Assembly: GCA_036674765.1 (NCBI GenBank)
Contig: JARVKI010000014.1
Span: 248,001 to 312,000, forward strand
Direction: 5' to 3'
DNA from: Seiridium cupressi
Taxonomy: Eukaryota > Ascomycota > Sordariomycetes > Amphisphaeriales > Sporocadaceae
DNA: 64,000 bases
Positions 46,457 to 57,654 of the stretch are shown here, piece after piece. Both the position numbers and the translations under genes were made by a program. Under the pieces are notes generated by a model, which was not told the origin of the DNA, did no database searches, and saw nothing but the letters and a program-made list of their open reading frames with translations. How positions within the stretch are numbered: the first letter of the stretch is position 1; each line of letters begins with the position of its first letter.

Positions 46457-47224
46457 CTATAATTGATAGATGGCTTGACTAACTGAATAAGGAGAGGCGA
46501 TAGCTTGAAAATAAGTCTTGAAATGGGAACTCAAATTCGGGTAACGTGTGAGACTTGAAGTCTGAGGTATGGATAGATGGGTCCTTTTTCCAAATCGTTG
46601 AGCCTCGGCGCCATGGAGGTACCATTGACAAGCTAGAAGAGAACATGCAAAAAGGAAACACCGCCCACAATAGCACTCCCTAACCAAATCATGCCAGATG
46701 GTGGTGCAGGCCATTCCAACAGCGGCATTCGGTGTCGTGGTGGGAGACGTGGTCGAAGTCGTAGAGGTAATTGTAACAGAAGTCTCAGTGGAGGTGGCAG
46801 TTCCAGTTGGAGTACTTGTCGCAGGAATAGCGGAAGAATAGAATGCTCTTGCCTCGGAAACCAACGACGACGCGGCGGAACCTGCCACACCCGTTGCCGT
46901 AGCCGCGAAGCTGTCGAGGCTGGAAATCCCAGAGGAAAGATCGTCAAGAGCTGAAGAATATGTATCCTTGAGTTTTGATGCAATTTCTCCAGTTGCTGTT
47001 GACAGGGTGCCTTCAATCGAGGAGATTTTGCTCTCGGCCTTGCTGATGAAGGCTTGTTCGATGTCAGAGATGATATCCCGGCGTACAGCACCATCAGATA
47101 AGTTGTCAAGATGAGCATGGACGAGCGCGGCGGCAGTCACTGCGGCTTTTGGAGCTAGAACCGGCTCTGAAGCAGCCAGCCCAATGCCAGATAAGAAGAC
47201 GACAGTACCGGTGATGAGCTGCAT
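46457..47224 (-). CDS. Ala/Ser/Thr-rich GPI-type cell-wall protein, tail frame shifted
   Basis: A predicted surface protein. The start at 47224 gives a signal peptide (MQLITGTVVFLSGIGLAASE). The mature part is helical and Ser/Ala-rich (HLDNLSDGAVRRDIISDIEQ, SSIEGTLSTATGEIASKLKD, SSALDDLSSGISS), then Thr/Ser/Pro-rich (TSTPTGTATSTETSVTITST). In this frame the end is a poor, Cys-rich stretch to 46457. One base away, from about 46700, another frame reads SGMIWLGSAIVGGVSFLHVLF and stops at 46633, a classic hydrophobic GPI tail. A one-base shift near 46690-46710 would restore it. So either the true protein is about 195 residues with a GPI anchor and the sequence has a one-base error or mutation, or this allele has lost its anchor. 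No domain family is assigned. Confidence 0.7.
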   Translation of the reverse strand: MQLITGTVVFLSGIGLAASEPVLAPKAAVTAAALVHAHLDNLSDGAVRRDIISDIEQAFISKAESKISSIEGTLSTATGEIASKLKDTYSSALDDLSSGISSLDSFAATATGVAGSAASSLVSEARAFYSSAIPATSTPTGTATSTETSVTITSTTSTTSPTTTPNAAVGMACTTIWHDLVRECYCGRCFLFACSLLACQWYLHGAEAQRFGKRTHLSIPQTSSLTRYPNLSSHFKTYFQAIASPYSVSQAIYQL

Positions 47225-48800
47225 GGTTAATGTGGAAGGCTGGTCGGGGAGTATAGGTTACTGATACGAATTGTATTGGAAATGAAGAGGTGAACGTAAC
47301 TGAATGTTTGGTGATGATGCCTTCCTTTCCGACAAGACGAATCTTCAGGTCACTTATATATCCATACAATCTGCTCATCTAGGTAGGACTTTGGCTTCAG
47401 TCGGCGCAGCATTGCTCACCTTTCCTGTGGGTAAAATCCTACAAGGCTCTCAAGCCAAGTATAGCTCAAGGACCATAGCGAGCCGCTGATTTGAAGGATA
47501 TCTACGAACACTAGGTACATAAATAAACGTCTCATACAGAATACAAGAGGCTCAGCCGTGTTGCTCCACCAGGTCCTTTATGGGCTAAGAAAGTAGGGTC
47601 GGAGTTGATATGTTTCTAACGACAGGGTTTGTTTGTGCCTCGCCAGTCAGCGTCAAGCTAAAGGTGTTATGCCAGCGACGTGTCTCTCTCCACACCAGGC
47701 AAGCAGGGTGCTTTTCTTAGTTGAAATGGTCGGACTCTTGGGAAAAGGCTGAAAAGGCCCCCACGTTGTTGTTAATCCCCAAAGGATCGGAGCCCAGACT
47801 GTTCATCATATTACAAATTTTGTTCAATAGAAGGCTGTGCCGAGCGGTCCGGTGTAAAGCCGGAGATTTATGCGCAGTTATTATTCGGTAGCCTGTTCAG
47901 TCGGCCATCCACGTATGATCCATTTTTGCTGCATATACCCTTGGCAATATGGACGTTTATAGGGAAGACCCAATACAGGTATTTACATCGCTGTTCTGCA
48001 AGCGGTTATGCCTAGTCATCATATATTGATAGACACTTATGAGACATGCCGGAGTTGGCTTGAGACTGTTCCATATATTCGTCCGAGTAGGTAATGTCGG
48101 GCCAGATGTTTCGAGTACCGCTGTGGGAAAAGCCTTATAAGAAATGGCTGTTACGATAGAGTAGATGTGATTCCATCTTGTGCAAAACCTACGTATTGAC
48201 TCGTGTACGTTATAGGGCTATGATACTCGTCCGTAGTGATTGACGAGACTTAGGTTGTCAATGTTGGAGTCCACTCGTCCTTCGAAGTCGTGGTAGTGCC
48301 TTCATCATTGAATACCACGCAGTAATATGTAAAGGTGGGTATATCGCCTCCTGAGGGAGCTAGGAAACCCTCCGTCGTCAACCAAAACGTACTGATCGCA
48401 GTTGCCGAGCTAGTTTCATTTGTCCACATTATGGATTGGCTGCACTGTGCTGTTCAATTTCAGCTGCGTCGGGGTGAATATGTCCAAAGATGACGTTGAA
48501 AATCAAAGCAGGAGTCTTGGTGACTTGAGGGGAAAACCCGTTTGCATAAAGTATTCGTTCGCTCCCCAGACATACAAGAGTAGTGGGAGAGGTATGGGAG
48601 GCTAGCCATAAAGCTCGTCAGTCTGAATATGTAAGCAGGGATCTCTTGTCTCTTTTCTCCATTTATGGGATAGAAATCTCTGCCAATCAAGCAAATCAGC
48701 ATCGGCATCCCTGTGTGGCGGTGTTAGATTTGCGATGCTTATTTGACCCCAGTTTGCCAAGCAGGGATCTTTTGTGAGCTAAGCAAGCCCACGACTTTTG
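47225..48800. other. Spacer without recognised genes
   Basis: The interval should hold the promoter of the wall-protein gene. Short open frames near 48420-48777 lie on both strands without domain signal. Confidence 0.35.
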
Positions 48801-48806
48801 CCATAC

Positions 48807-49170
48807 TCAGCCTCGCCATTCACACGCTCTCGTACAGATCAAGAGATCGTCTCCGTCTGATCTCGCCAATGTTCCACCTCGTGTGGGGACATCATGCGAC
48901 GAGTCTAGCCTTCGCCGCTTAGCCTCGTCTTGTGATTTTGACGATTCAGACAGGTCGGATCCGGCTTCTTCCTGCTGTTTCGATACAGAGTTGTTAGCAC
49001 ACATTTCGACCGACGGCGCGGCAAGCCTACGATTCTGCCCACTAAATCTTCGGTCCTTCGGTCGAACGGGGGGTCGACTTGAGCGGCTTCTTCCGGTCGT
49101 ACGCTGCCCATCTGAACCAAGACCTGCTCTGCTGCTACTGGGCCAATTTTCTTTCTTCTTTTCTTTTTCA
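48807..49170 (-). other. Possible coding remnant, Ser/Arg-rich
   Basis: One minus-strand frame stays open from about 49165 down to 48807: KEKKKENWPSSSRAGLG, then RSRSSRPPVRPKDRRFSGQN, SVSKQQEEAGSDLSESS and KSQDEAKRRRLDSSHDVPTR. Its composition is typical of a disordered nuclear protein. There is no ATG at the top, where a TAA precedes the frame. It may be an exon or a pseudogene piece. Not identified. Confidence 0.3.
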
Positions 49171-51281
49171 ATTTATCAAGCTGTTTACCCGAGAAATTGT
49201 AATATCACTCGGTAGCTCGGCTAGTCCCTCACTCTGCGACTGGACTTGTCGCTTGAGCTAATACTCGTTAGCTTTACTATTCTTTTTCTGCTGCTGTCCC
49301 TTCATCATCATCACCTCCTAAGCCGCGTCAACTACTGAACGTAGTCAGGATAGGGTCCCACCCCCACTCCCGGTGCAAGCCGGCCGCTGTGTTTGGATGG
49401 ACGGTTCCAGAGATGGAAGGTTGAGAAGTCTTGGGAGTTGCAGCCTGAGTCCACTCGCGGCAGAATTGCGAGTAGCTTTTTCTATGGTTGGACCTTTTGA
49501 GTCGCTGTGACTGGGTTACCCTGAAACCTCAGCTGGTCTGTGCCGGGATATCTTTAGTACAAGTTGTCCTATTCTCTCTCGTATTCTTTAATGCCGGTAT
49601 CTAAATTCTGGAAAATCCGGAGTGACTAATATCACTGACGTAGGAGCTGTGAGGAATCTATAATTATTCAAATAATTCCGAAGAAGTTTCTCGATTATCG
49701 CCGTTTCGATGGCCTTTGGCATGATTGTTTGCTTAAGGTTTATGTTATCTGCGAGGGCATTTGAATTCCCACCTAGGATATGCGACACCCTCATATTCAC
49801 CTGCTGATCAAAATTCTCGAGCGAGGCAGGGTCAACTTGGCCCTTCCTTACTTCGACACCTCTTGTTCCATCATTCTTCGTCGACTTTAGAGCAACAGCC
49901 TTTCCGTGCCCGATGGTGGGAGTGAGTTGCTGTACTCAAGCGACACCCCAGAGTGGCCCCTTACGAGCGATTAGCGGGATGTACTGGCCCTGTTCAGACG
50001 TAACAGCCAGTTATACTCTGCCCGCCTTTTCATCGGACGGATCGTAGTTAGCCACAACCAAAATGTTGGAGGAACATTCAGGTCTCCCAGTACTGGTACT
50101 ATCCAGTTCTGGGGAAGGGAGGGGGGTTTTACTCGCCAACCAACTGGGCGTGATTTCGGAACCGTGAGCCCATTGGCGGACCGCAACTATCCCTTGCCGT
50201 TAGGATGAACGGTTAGTAGTGCTGTACTGATTCCGCATACCCACCAGAAGAACTAGACAACCGTGGCTTCTACCAATTGAAGCTGTGCTACACTAGGGGT
50301 ATTTTGCACGGGCTGGGGGCATTCCTGGATGGGACTACCCTGACAAGTAATATTCCAGATATCAGACTATTTGGAGTGTACCCATTCGTGTCTTGACGAT
50401 ATGACAGATAGTCTGAATGGCTTGTGGTCTAGGGAGAGTGAAGGCGGACTCATGTGTAGACCGAAGCTAATTGCCCTTCTGCTATGGTTACTGAAACCAA
50501 ATAGCTACGGTTTCGTGCTCGACTTTGCCTGAACCGACCACAGTGTCTTAAAATGTACCACCAGCATCTTTGATGAGCTTGGGCTCGCCGATTTGGCCGT
50601 AGAAGATGCCTTAGCATCTCCCATTGAGCGTTGCCGCTCCAAGACTTCCGATAACTGAAGTCCAGCTCTGCACAAACTCGTTAAGTACCTTGAGCAGACC
50701 TCCGCACGACCTCGCGCGAGATATTATGGTCAATGTTCTCAACGCTCCGGGCCCGATCGAGCACAGTCTAGTTGTTATATACCAGAAGCAGCACTCCAGG
50801 CCGTCATCGGGTAATTTGATTTATCATCCCCACTGGTCCAGAGCCCGGGAAAGCAAGTTCAACAAGTTTTTGTTACCAAAGTGATTGATGTCAGCGGTTG
50901 ATACCTGCCTCTTCTTCTTTGTTAACATGAAATTTGCCTTGTACTATGAAGAACAGGTGATTCTCTCTCTCACTATATGCCAGGGGCATAGCGGGCATGA
51001 ACATTAAGAGAATGTACCAAATAATAGGGATGAGACCGCACCGGCAACATCGCTGTTGAAATGTGAAGAACACTTGTCATTACATAGCGAACACCCGGCA
51101 TATGATTGGTATATAATACGTTTATAAATTGTAATAAAAATCACCATGTTGACTAGCTATGGCAATTAATTATTTTCTACAACTGATGTAGTATGGCTCG
51201 GGAGTTGGCAAGGCGCATGTGAAACATCAATATACTATTATGTAACAGCACTGGCCTCGCGCAACTTCCATGAATAATATG
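49171..51281. other. Gene-poor stretch with decayed sequence
   Basis: No supported gene. Near 50540-50640 the minus strand reads GIFYGQIGEPKLIKDAGGTF between stops, which looks like a protein remnant but was not identified. The rest shows short unrelated frames. Confidence 0.35.
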
Positions 51282-52639
51282 CTATACGTTGGCAGTTCCA
51301 CTCAGACGCAGTACTTTCTGATTGTCCTTATCACCATGAATTACTTCTGCAGGTGGTGAGTATCGTGCCAAGCTTGTGTAACTGGCTGACAGCTCGGCAG
51401 GGAGTTTCGGGGCATCGGATAGTTCTTGCGGTTGGTTGCCATATTGCTGTTGGCTGCCATATTGTGTTTCTCTGCTGTATTGCTGTCCATATTGGGGGTC
51501 ACCGCCAGATCCATGTGACAGTTCTGAATAGACACGGGTTGATGAGTCATCTGTGCCTCCAAGCGTTTGCGGGTATTGTGTCATTGGTGTGCCTGGTCCG
51601 CTGCTGCCCACATAATGCACCTTACTCTTACGTCGCGACCGCCACAAAAGGTAAGACAGGATTGCAATTAAAATCACAGCCGCCGCGACGCCAACCCCTA
51701 TTCCGGCCGTCGCCCCTGTCGATAGATGAGTACCTGTGCTGGATTCAGGACCTTGTGTATTTGATGGACTAGCTGAAGACAGTGTAATTGCCCCTGTCGC
51801 TGAATGAGTACCTGTGTCGGCATCGGGATTCGGTGTATTGGATGGTCCTGCTGAAGATGCTGTGGTCGTGATGTCCGAAGCTTGATGTACGAGTTGAAAA
51901 AGAGGTGCTAGTAAAGTAAAACTGTCCATAATAGAATTGTTGTAGGCGGATGGCAAGGATTTATAAGCGTACGTGACAGTACTGCCGCCGCCCGGACAGG
52001 TTCCTGTCAAGACCGACGTTGAGCTTGCCACAGACACGCAAGTTTGATCGCTGCTGCTCAAGACCGCACAGTCATAACCACTAGACATCAATCAGCTTCT
52101 GCCGTTGGTACTCATCACAAGCATTCTACACCTACGTCGGACAGCAGCCAGCCGCCGTTTCCGAGCTGGTCAGACGGAATTGAAAGTTAAACCCATCATC
52201 CTGACCGGCAGTGGAAGCACAAGCCGACGTGTAGCCGTCGGGGCACATAATTCCTGGCGAATAGAACCCCCAACCGTGGAAAGCAGGACCACCTGTTATG
52301 CTGGGAGGATTGTCTGTTACAGTCGGCCAGCATGACGAGTCATCTCCCGCGATAGCCGCATTATCTGAGCACTGCCAGCTTCAGAGTCAGTACTCGCTTC
52401 TTCATAATGGGCCAGTTGACCCCTGATAGGCGTTGTCGGACTCTTTGGATATCCTAGAAGCGAAAAGAATGACTCCGAGAACTGCTTACCGTCTGTGCTA
52501 GCCACCCATAGCTGCATGTGGAACAGCCGGCAAATGCGATGGCGTTGTTGCAATAGCTCGGTGCTATGAATGTGGTGGTCAATGGACCCAAGTTCCTCCT
52601 AGTGCGCGTGGGTGTCGAGGTCGAGGTCGCCGTAGCCAT
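51282..52639 (-). CDS. Single-pass Ser/Thr-rich surface protein (sensor-like)
   Basis: Three exons (52490-52639, 52136-52371, 51282-52080; introns 52372-52489 and 52081-52135) give 394 residues. The extracellular part carries a cysteine-rich domain found in many fungal one-pass proteins: SYCNNAIAFAGCSTCSYGW, then WPTVTDNPPSITGGPAF, GWGFYSPGIMCPDGYTSACA, SSETAAGCCPT joined to GYDCAVL, and CVSVASSTSVLTGTCPGGGS. A Ser/Thr-rich stalk holds an imperfect tandem repeat of about 24 residues (SAGPSNTPNPDADTGTHSAT and SASPSNTQGPESSTGTHLST). A transmembrane helix follows at about 255-275 (IGVGVAAAVILIAILSYLLW) with a basic stop (RSRRKS), then a Gln/Tyr/Gly-rich cytoplasmic tail. There is no classical signal peptide, which is common for this group. 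The function is likely wall sensing or adhesion, by inference. The gene looks intact. Confidence 0.83.
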
Positions 52640-52741
52640 TGTGAAACGGCCCTCTGCGCAACTCCTTCTTGTGATGTTTGTCTACATGAGACGCTGGCAT
52701 TTTAGAAAGGATCGTCTCTTTGCTCACGTTGCCGGGGGAAA

Positions 52742-52762
52742 TCTTTTTTTTTTTTTTTTTTT
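52742..52762. repeat. Poly-T tract
   Basis: About 21 T in a row, just upstream of the surface-protein gene (which is on the minus strand, so this is poly-A in its 5' flank). Confidence 0.85.
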
Positions 52763-53066
52763 CAAGCGGCCACATCTCATATCAGCCCCCATTTTGCTGC
52801 GCATTGCCCCCATGCTAATAAGAAGTCCAATCATACTTGCAGTGCCGTGGCTCTGAACTTGCCAAGTGATGACAGGATACGTTAAATTGATTGGAAATTC
52901 TCGAACAGGAATGGTGTGCTTACAAGGAACCTAAGTGACCTGGCCAAACCCCTGTCTAGCGACATCTGAAATAAGAACAAAACGCGGAGTGCGTATGTAC
53001 CACCCACCGACCCACTCCTACTAATCCGTGTAACCGACAAAACTGGCCGCGTGGGAAATGATAGTC

Positions 53067-53400
53067 TTCGCAATCAGTAACTCTTCTGAGGCTTCTTAAT
53101 TTTCTTGAATTCTCGCGTTAAAAGTTCTGCCAGTACTGTTCGTGAATACGAATCATAGTCCAGAATCTCTGAAGCTTCAAAAAAGCCAGGGATGCCTGCG
53201 TCTAGGATATTCGTGACTGCGTGAATATACATATCGTCTTTTGGCGTACGCTCATTTCCTTGCCTACCAATACCATGAGCAGCTGTAGGCCCTGCTGCAG
53301 GTCTTCAATCTAGTCGCGATTACACCAATGATCTCCTTGACCACAGTCCATGCCCTTTCAGGAACCCGACGTGGTGGGGCAAGGCGACATTCAAGTAATG
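53067..53400 (-). pseudogene. Unidentified coding remnant
   Basis: On the minus strand one frame reads RLAPPRRVPERAWTVVKEII and GVIATRLKT (about 53390-53290), and an overlapping frame continues GRQGNERTPKDDMYIHAVTN, then ILDAGIPGFFEASEILDYDS and VLAELLTREFKKIKKPQKSY with a stop near 53070. The two look like one protein split by a frameshift near 53280. No ATG or splice sites support a whole gene. Family not recognised. Confidence 0.35.
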
Positions 53401-54253
53401 AAGGAAAATTTGCAAGAGACTCTGTCTCTATAGCTAACTAGTCTCTTGATTTGTCGTAGCAGTGCTCACTTCATCGGTTAGCACGTAGATGGCTCGTGCT
53501 ACATTGAAGGTGGTTTGGGCAAGCGTGCCAATACTGACTGTAAATCCGATAAATTCTACTGTGGCTCGTCAGACATTTACATGGTTTTCTATAGTGGCAA
53601 AGTTTGAGAAAGTTCCTAAGTTCCACCTACGTCTTTCAGTTTCATATACCAAGAGATTGGTGACCATACAGCAGGCTCAGCGCTTGTTCAATGCAGAGTC
53701 GACGGACTCGGACACTGCTTGGAACCACATCAGATGCTTTCAGGTGCCACGATATCGAGGCGCAGACCGATGTTCGAGCTTGTCAGTCGCAAGATGTCAA
53801 GTAAACACCTGCAATGCACTGCAGCCTATCTAATCCGGGCTCAAGGCGCGTTGCAAGGCTGCCATTGGATTCAATTTACCCATTATGAGGACAGGATTGA
53901 AACAGGAGATGGGAGTAAAACGTGTTTCAGGTTTCGAGTGGCTTGCACTTTTGGGAATGAGAATTCTTCTGATTCAACTATGTAAATATGGGCTTTACTG
54001 CTCGTAGAAGAGTCGAGTCAACGTTGTTGGCGCGTCGATATCTACCACGATACTCTACATACAGTGGGGCCGAATGGGTCCGCTGCATCTCCCCTCCCTC
54101 GGCTGTTCGAGTCCATGTTTTAGCCTTTCGGCCGCGACTAGTTCGGACGCTCTCGGGCTGTTCTACCATATGAAAACACCTGCAACCACCGATCTCAGAC
54201 CTTAAACAATCGTGGACTGATGCGCAATCCGATGTCGTAGCGACCCCCCAGCC
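53401..54253. other. Spacer upstream of the RING gene
   Basis: Frames at 53489-53985 (plus) have no recognisable domain. The last few hundred bases should be the promoter of the RING gene. Confidence 0.35.
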
Positions 54254-55570
54254 ATGCCGCCGCCAAATACTCCAGAGGAGGGCGTACTGGCATCTCTCAA
54301 CAACACCACGACCGACACGGCGCTAGCTCTCCGGCCCCTCGCCGCCGACACCGACACCGCGTCCACGCCGGCGGCGGTAGACTTGCGCCTCCTCGAGTAC
54401 GAAGACAATGTCGATGAGAACCTGATCTGCCCCATCTGCCGCGTCGCGCTCGTCCAGCCCGTCATCACGAGCTGCGACCATGTGTTCTGCCACCGCTGCC
54501 TCGTGCAGGCGCACGCCCTCAGTCCCGTATGCCCCATCGACCGGCTGCCCCTCAAGCTCGTTGCGGATACCCGCTCCGCGCCTAAGGTCATACACAACCA
54601 GCTCGACAACCTGACGGTGCGGTGTCCGAACCATGTCCGCGGATGCTCGCTCGTTGTAGCACGGAGCCTGGTGGAGAACCATGTAACTAGGTACTGCGAC
54701 AAGACCATGGTGCCGTGCCCGCATCCTAACTGTGACAACTCGGTCGTACGGAAGGACGTTGGAAAGGGATGTCTGCACTACGAGGTGCAGTGTGAGTACT
54801 GCGACTGCTCAATGCTCAAGGCGGATCTGGAGGAACACCAAGATGCGAAATGCCCGAATCGCAAGAAGGAATGCGAGCTCTGCGGGACAGAGTATGTGAG
54901 GAACAAGCAAGAGGAACACACGAGAGAATGCCCAGATGCCGAGACAAGCTGCAAGTATGCGCCGTTTGGATGCTTGAAGCACCTGGCGCGCAAGTCACTC
55001 GAGGGCCATGCGGAAAAGTGCGATTACCGTGTCGTCGGACCTGTTGGGGAACAAATTGCAGAACTGCGATCCGAGCTCGGCGCTCTAAAAGAGAAGGACA
55101 GACTGAAAGACAGGAGGATCAAGTTTCTCGAGAACAAGGGCTTCTCAATGCCATCTGCCACTGCACAAGAGGCGATATCAGATATCAATCTACCGGGGTC
55201 ATCGACAAGTGCCGACTTGGCACCTTACGAGTCTCGAGATCAGTACTTCCTGTCGTTGTTCGAGACCATGGAATCCAAGGTAGAACGTCTTTCATCGGCC
55301 TTGCAGGAAGTCGAGGGACGGCACTCCATGATGCTCATCAACGAAACGCTGCAGATCAAGGACCAACTAACGGAGATTCGGAGCACCCTTGGTGTCTTAG
55401 GCATGCATGTGAGGTGGCTCATGAACTTCCGGCTTCAGGAGCGCGGCAGGGTAGGGGCGGGCTCACCTGCTATGCCTGGCTCATTATCCGGCAACCAGGA
55501 GAGCAGCAATGATACGAATCTGCCCAGGAGATTGAGCGATACGTTTAGAGAACACCCGCCACGACTATGA
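54254..55570 (+). CDS. RING-finger/TRAF-type zinc-finger protein
   Basis: A 438-residue single-exon protein, probably a ubiquitin ligase. A RING finger lies at residues 59-96: C59-x2-C62, C74, H76, C79, C82, C93 and D96 (CPICRVALVQP...CDHVFCHRC...CPID), with Asp in place of the last Cys. TRAF-type zinc fingers follow at about 123-255 (CPNHVRGCSLVVARSLVENH, CDNSVVRKD, CEYCDCSMLKADLEEHQDAK, CELCGTEYVRNKQEEHTREC, APFGCLKHLARKSLEGH). A coiled coil lies at about 265-298 (IAELRSELGALKEKDRLKDR) and another helical stretch near 335-370. The carboxy end is disordered. No MATH domain is present. Related fungal RING/TRAF proteins serve in ubiquitination and possibly secretory-pathway quality control; the exact target is unknown. 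GC content is higher than in the neighbouring spacers and the gene looks conserved, unlike the decayed genes to its left. Confidence 0.9.
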   Translation: MPPPNTPEEGVLASLNNTTTDTALALRPLAADTDTASTPAAVDLRLLEYEDNVDENLICPICRVALVQPVITSCDHVFCHRCLVQAHALSPVCPIDRLPLKLVADTRSAPKVIHNQLDNLTVRCPNHVRGCSLVVARSLVENHVTRYCDKTMVPCPHPNCDNSVVRKDVGKGCLHYEVQCEYCDCSMLKADLEEHQDAKCPNRKKECELCGTEYVRNKQEEHTRECPDAETSCKYAPFGCLKHLARKSLEGHAEKCDYRVVGPVGEQIAELRSELGALKEKDRLKDRRIKFLENKGFSMPSATAQEAISDINLPGSSTSADLAPYESRDQYFLSLFETMESKVERLSSALQEVEGRHSMMLINETLQIKDQLTEIRSTLGVLGMHVRWLMNFRLQERGRVGAGSPAMPGSLSGNQESSNDTNLPRRLSDTFREHPPRL

Positions 55571-56622
55571 GCAATGATGATCACGATGAGAAATGGATGG
55601 GTTCGGGGTTCACACTCTATTATCGGGGCTCCACAGCATTAAAGGAACAGGCGGCGTTCAAACCACGGTTGATAGCATTTTGGTAAGGCATTGAATATCG
55701 ATGGTTGGTACATCTATATAATGGAGTATACATCGATTCATCAGCATCATTCTCGTGCAGAGCATAGTTGTTCCTCACTCTGTTACCCTACAGATGAATA
55801 ATGGCGACATGTCACCAGCAATACTGTGCTTATTCGCTTGAGGACTTCTTGCGCTCTAATTCATCATGTGCCAGACACAAATTTGATGCTTCATCTCTGG
55901 CAGACAACAACTGCATATATTTATTCCTTCACTATATGTCAATTAGGATGTTCAGATCAGGGTTAGGATAATACCGCTTGCATAGAATATTGAGTTCTTC
56001 ATGGCTGAACATTGGATCGATGAGATGTTTGTGGCGACCACGACGATTCAATTCCATTGAGCACGAAACATTGTTGACCAGAGAACGGCCGCCAGATCTA
56101 AGAAACTAGTCGATCGTGGCGTTGCGGCCGTCTCTCAAAGTCCATACGAGGCCAGCTCTTCCTCAATGTCTATTGTATATAAGATTCTATATAAGAGACG
56201 GTTGATAGCTTCGTGGTTCCAGCTGTTAGTCCCCCACTATAGCAGCTATGTCACTAACCCCGCACGAACGCGTCACTGCAGTCACCAGCGCAGGCGGCAG
56301 TCTGGAGAAAGAATCCATGCCGACAAGATCAAGTGGCTGCGAAGAATGTGACAAGTGCTTGGAATCTTGCGTCCTTGGCTGGGGTTTTTTTTAGAAGATT
56401 TAGGGCAACGGACAGAGCCAACGTCGACAAGGATCCAATCTAAGCCTAACTAAGGCGTAGAATCGTCCGACCATTCTCTTTTCAGGCACGCTTTTTCGTC
56501 TCTTCTGAAGCTACATGTACTTTGTGCAGCTCCTATGCAGTTGGAGAGTTCTATAATCCAACTCATCAGAGCTTCTCAGAAACGAGCTACACAGCGACAG
56601 CGAGTCTCGCAAGGTCCCCGCG
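55571..56622. other. Intergenic region
   Basis: No supported gene between the RING and EEP genes. The final part holds the EEP promoter. A 61-codon frame at 56166 has no features. Confidence 0.4.
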
Positions 56623-57654
56623 ATGATGGCGCTTTGGAATCCGCTCCAGGCCTTCTTTAGTGGCTCAGGGCCCGCCGCAAGCACAGCAGCCCCATTACAG
56701 CTTCGCATTGTCTCATTCAATATCCGCTATGCGACTTCTTCGCCCTTTGCCGGTGAGCGACCATGGGAAGAGCGTGCACCTCACGTCACTAACCAGATCC
56801 TACACGAGGTGCGTTTCGCAAATGTCCATGGTCCACAGACAAAAGGTTCAGCAGGCCATTCAGCATCAGGTCACGCATCGGCATTTGTTTGCCTCCAAGA
56901 AGTGCTGCACACCCAGCTGGTGGACGTACTGGCGGCCTTGAATGGCCTTCCCACGAACGAGAAGGGAGACGAGCCCGCGCAAGGACCCCACTGGGCTCAC
57001 ATTGGGGTTGGACGCGACGATGGTGAAAAGAAAGGAGAATATAGCCCCATCATCTACCCGGTCAATACATTCAATGTACTGCATTATGACACCGTGTGGC
57101 TGAGTCCGACCCCGGATAAGCCGAGCAAAGGCTGGGACGCGGGAAGCATTAGGATTCTTACGATCGGAGTGTTCGAGCACAAGCAGACCAAAGAGCGGCT
57201 CGTCGCTGCGAACACTCATCTTGACGATCAAAGCTCCAAGAGCCGGTTTGAGAGTGTCAAGATTATCCTCGATACACTCCGCAAAGTCCACCAGCAATGG
57301 TCCCAGGGCCGGAAACTGGCTGTCTTCTTGACGGGCGACTTCAACTCCTTTCCAGACCAGGAAGCGTATATGTCTATGAAAGAGGACGGCTGGCTGAGTG
57401 ATTTACATGAAGAGATTCCGCCGCGAGACCGATACGGCGAGAACGTCACCTTCACAGGTTTCCAGCCCGACAAGTGGAAAGATGAGCGTGGACGGATAGA
57501 CTACATCTGGTTCGGGCCGAATGACAAGTCCTCCGGAAACGAAGCTCTGGGTAAGCCCTGGAAGCCGATTGGGTATGCTATTCTGCCGAATGTATTTGAT
57601 AATAAGGTGTATTTGAGTGATCATAGAGCTGTAGTCGGCGATTTGCACCTATGA
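56623..57654 (+). CDS. Endonuclease/exonuclease/phosphatase family protein
   Basis: A 343-residue single-exon member of the EEP superfamily, which hydrolyses phosphodiester bonds in nucleic acids or phospholipids. Metal and catalytic motifs appear in order: VSFNIRYATSS (N33), CLQEVL (E94), AANTHLDDQ (H200), LTGDFNSFP (D240 and N242), GRIDYIWFG (D294) and YLSDHRAVVGDL (D334, H335). The group is close to secreted or cytosolic fungal EEP proteins of unknown substrate. The amino end MMALWNPLQAFFSGSGPAAS is not a clear signal peptide. The Met at 56623 is followed by a second Met; the first is used. It appears intact. Confidence 0.9.
   Translation: MMALWNPLQAFFSGSGPAASTAAPLQLRIVSFNIRYATSSPFAGERPWEERAPHVTNQILHEVRFANVHGPQTKGSAGHSASGHASAFVCLQEVLHTQLVDVLAALNGLPTNEKGDEPAQGPHWAHIGVGRDDGEKKGEYSPIIYPVNTFNVLHYDTVWLSPTPDKPSKGWDAGSIRILTIGVFEHKQTKERLVAANTHLDDQSSKSRFESVKIILDTLRKVHQQWSQGRKLAVFLTGDFNSFPDQEAYMSMKEDGWLSDLHEEIPPRDRYGENVTFTGFQPDKWKDERGRIDYIWFGPNDKSSGNEALGKPWKPIGYAILPNVFDNKVYLSDHRAVVGDLHL

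Noticed and set aside
54202..54778. Two long minus-strand frames opposite the RING gene
   Set aside because: They are high-GC shadows of the RING coding sequence.
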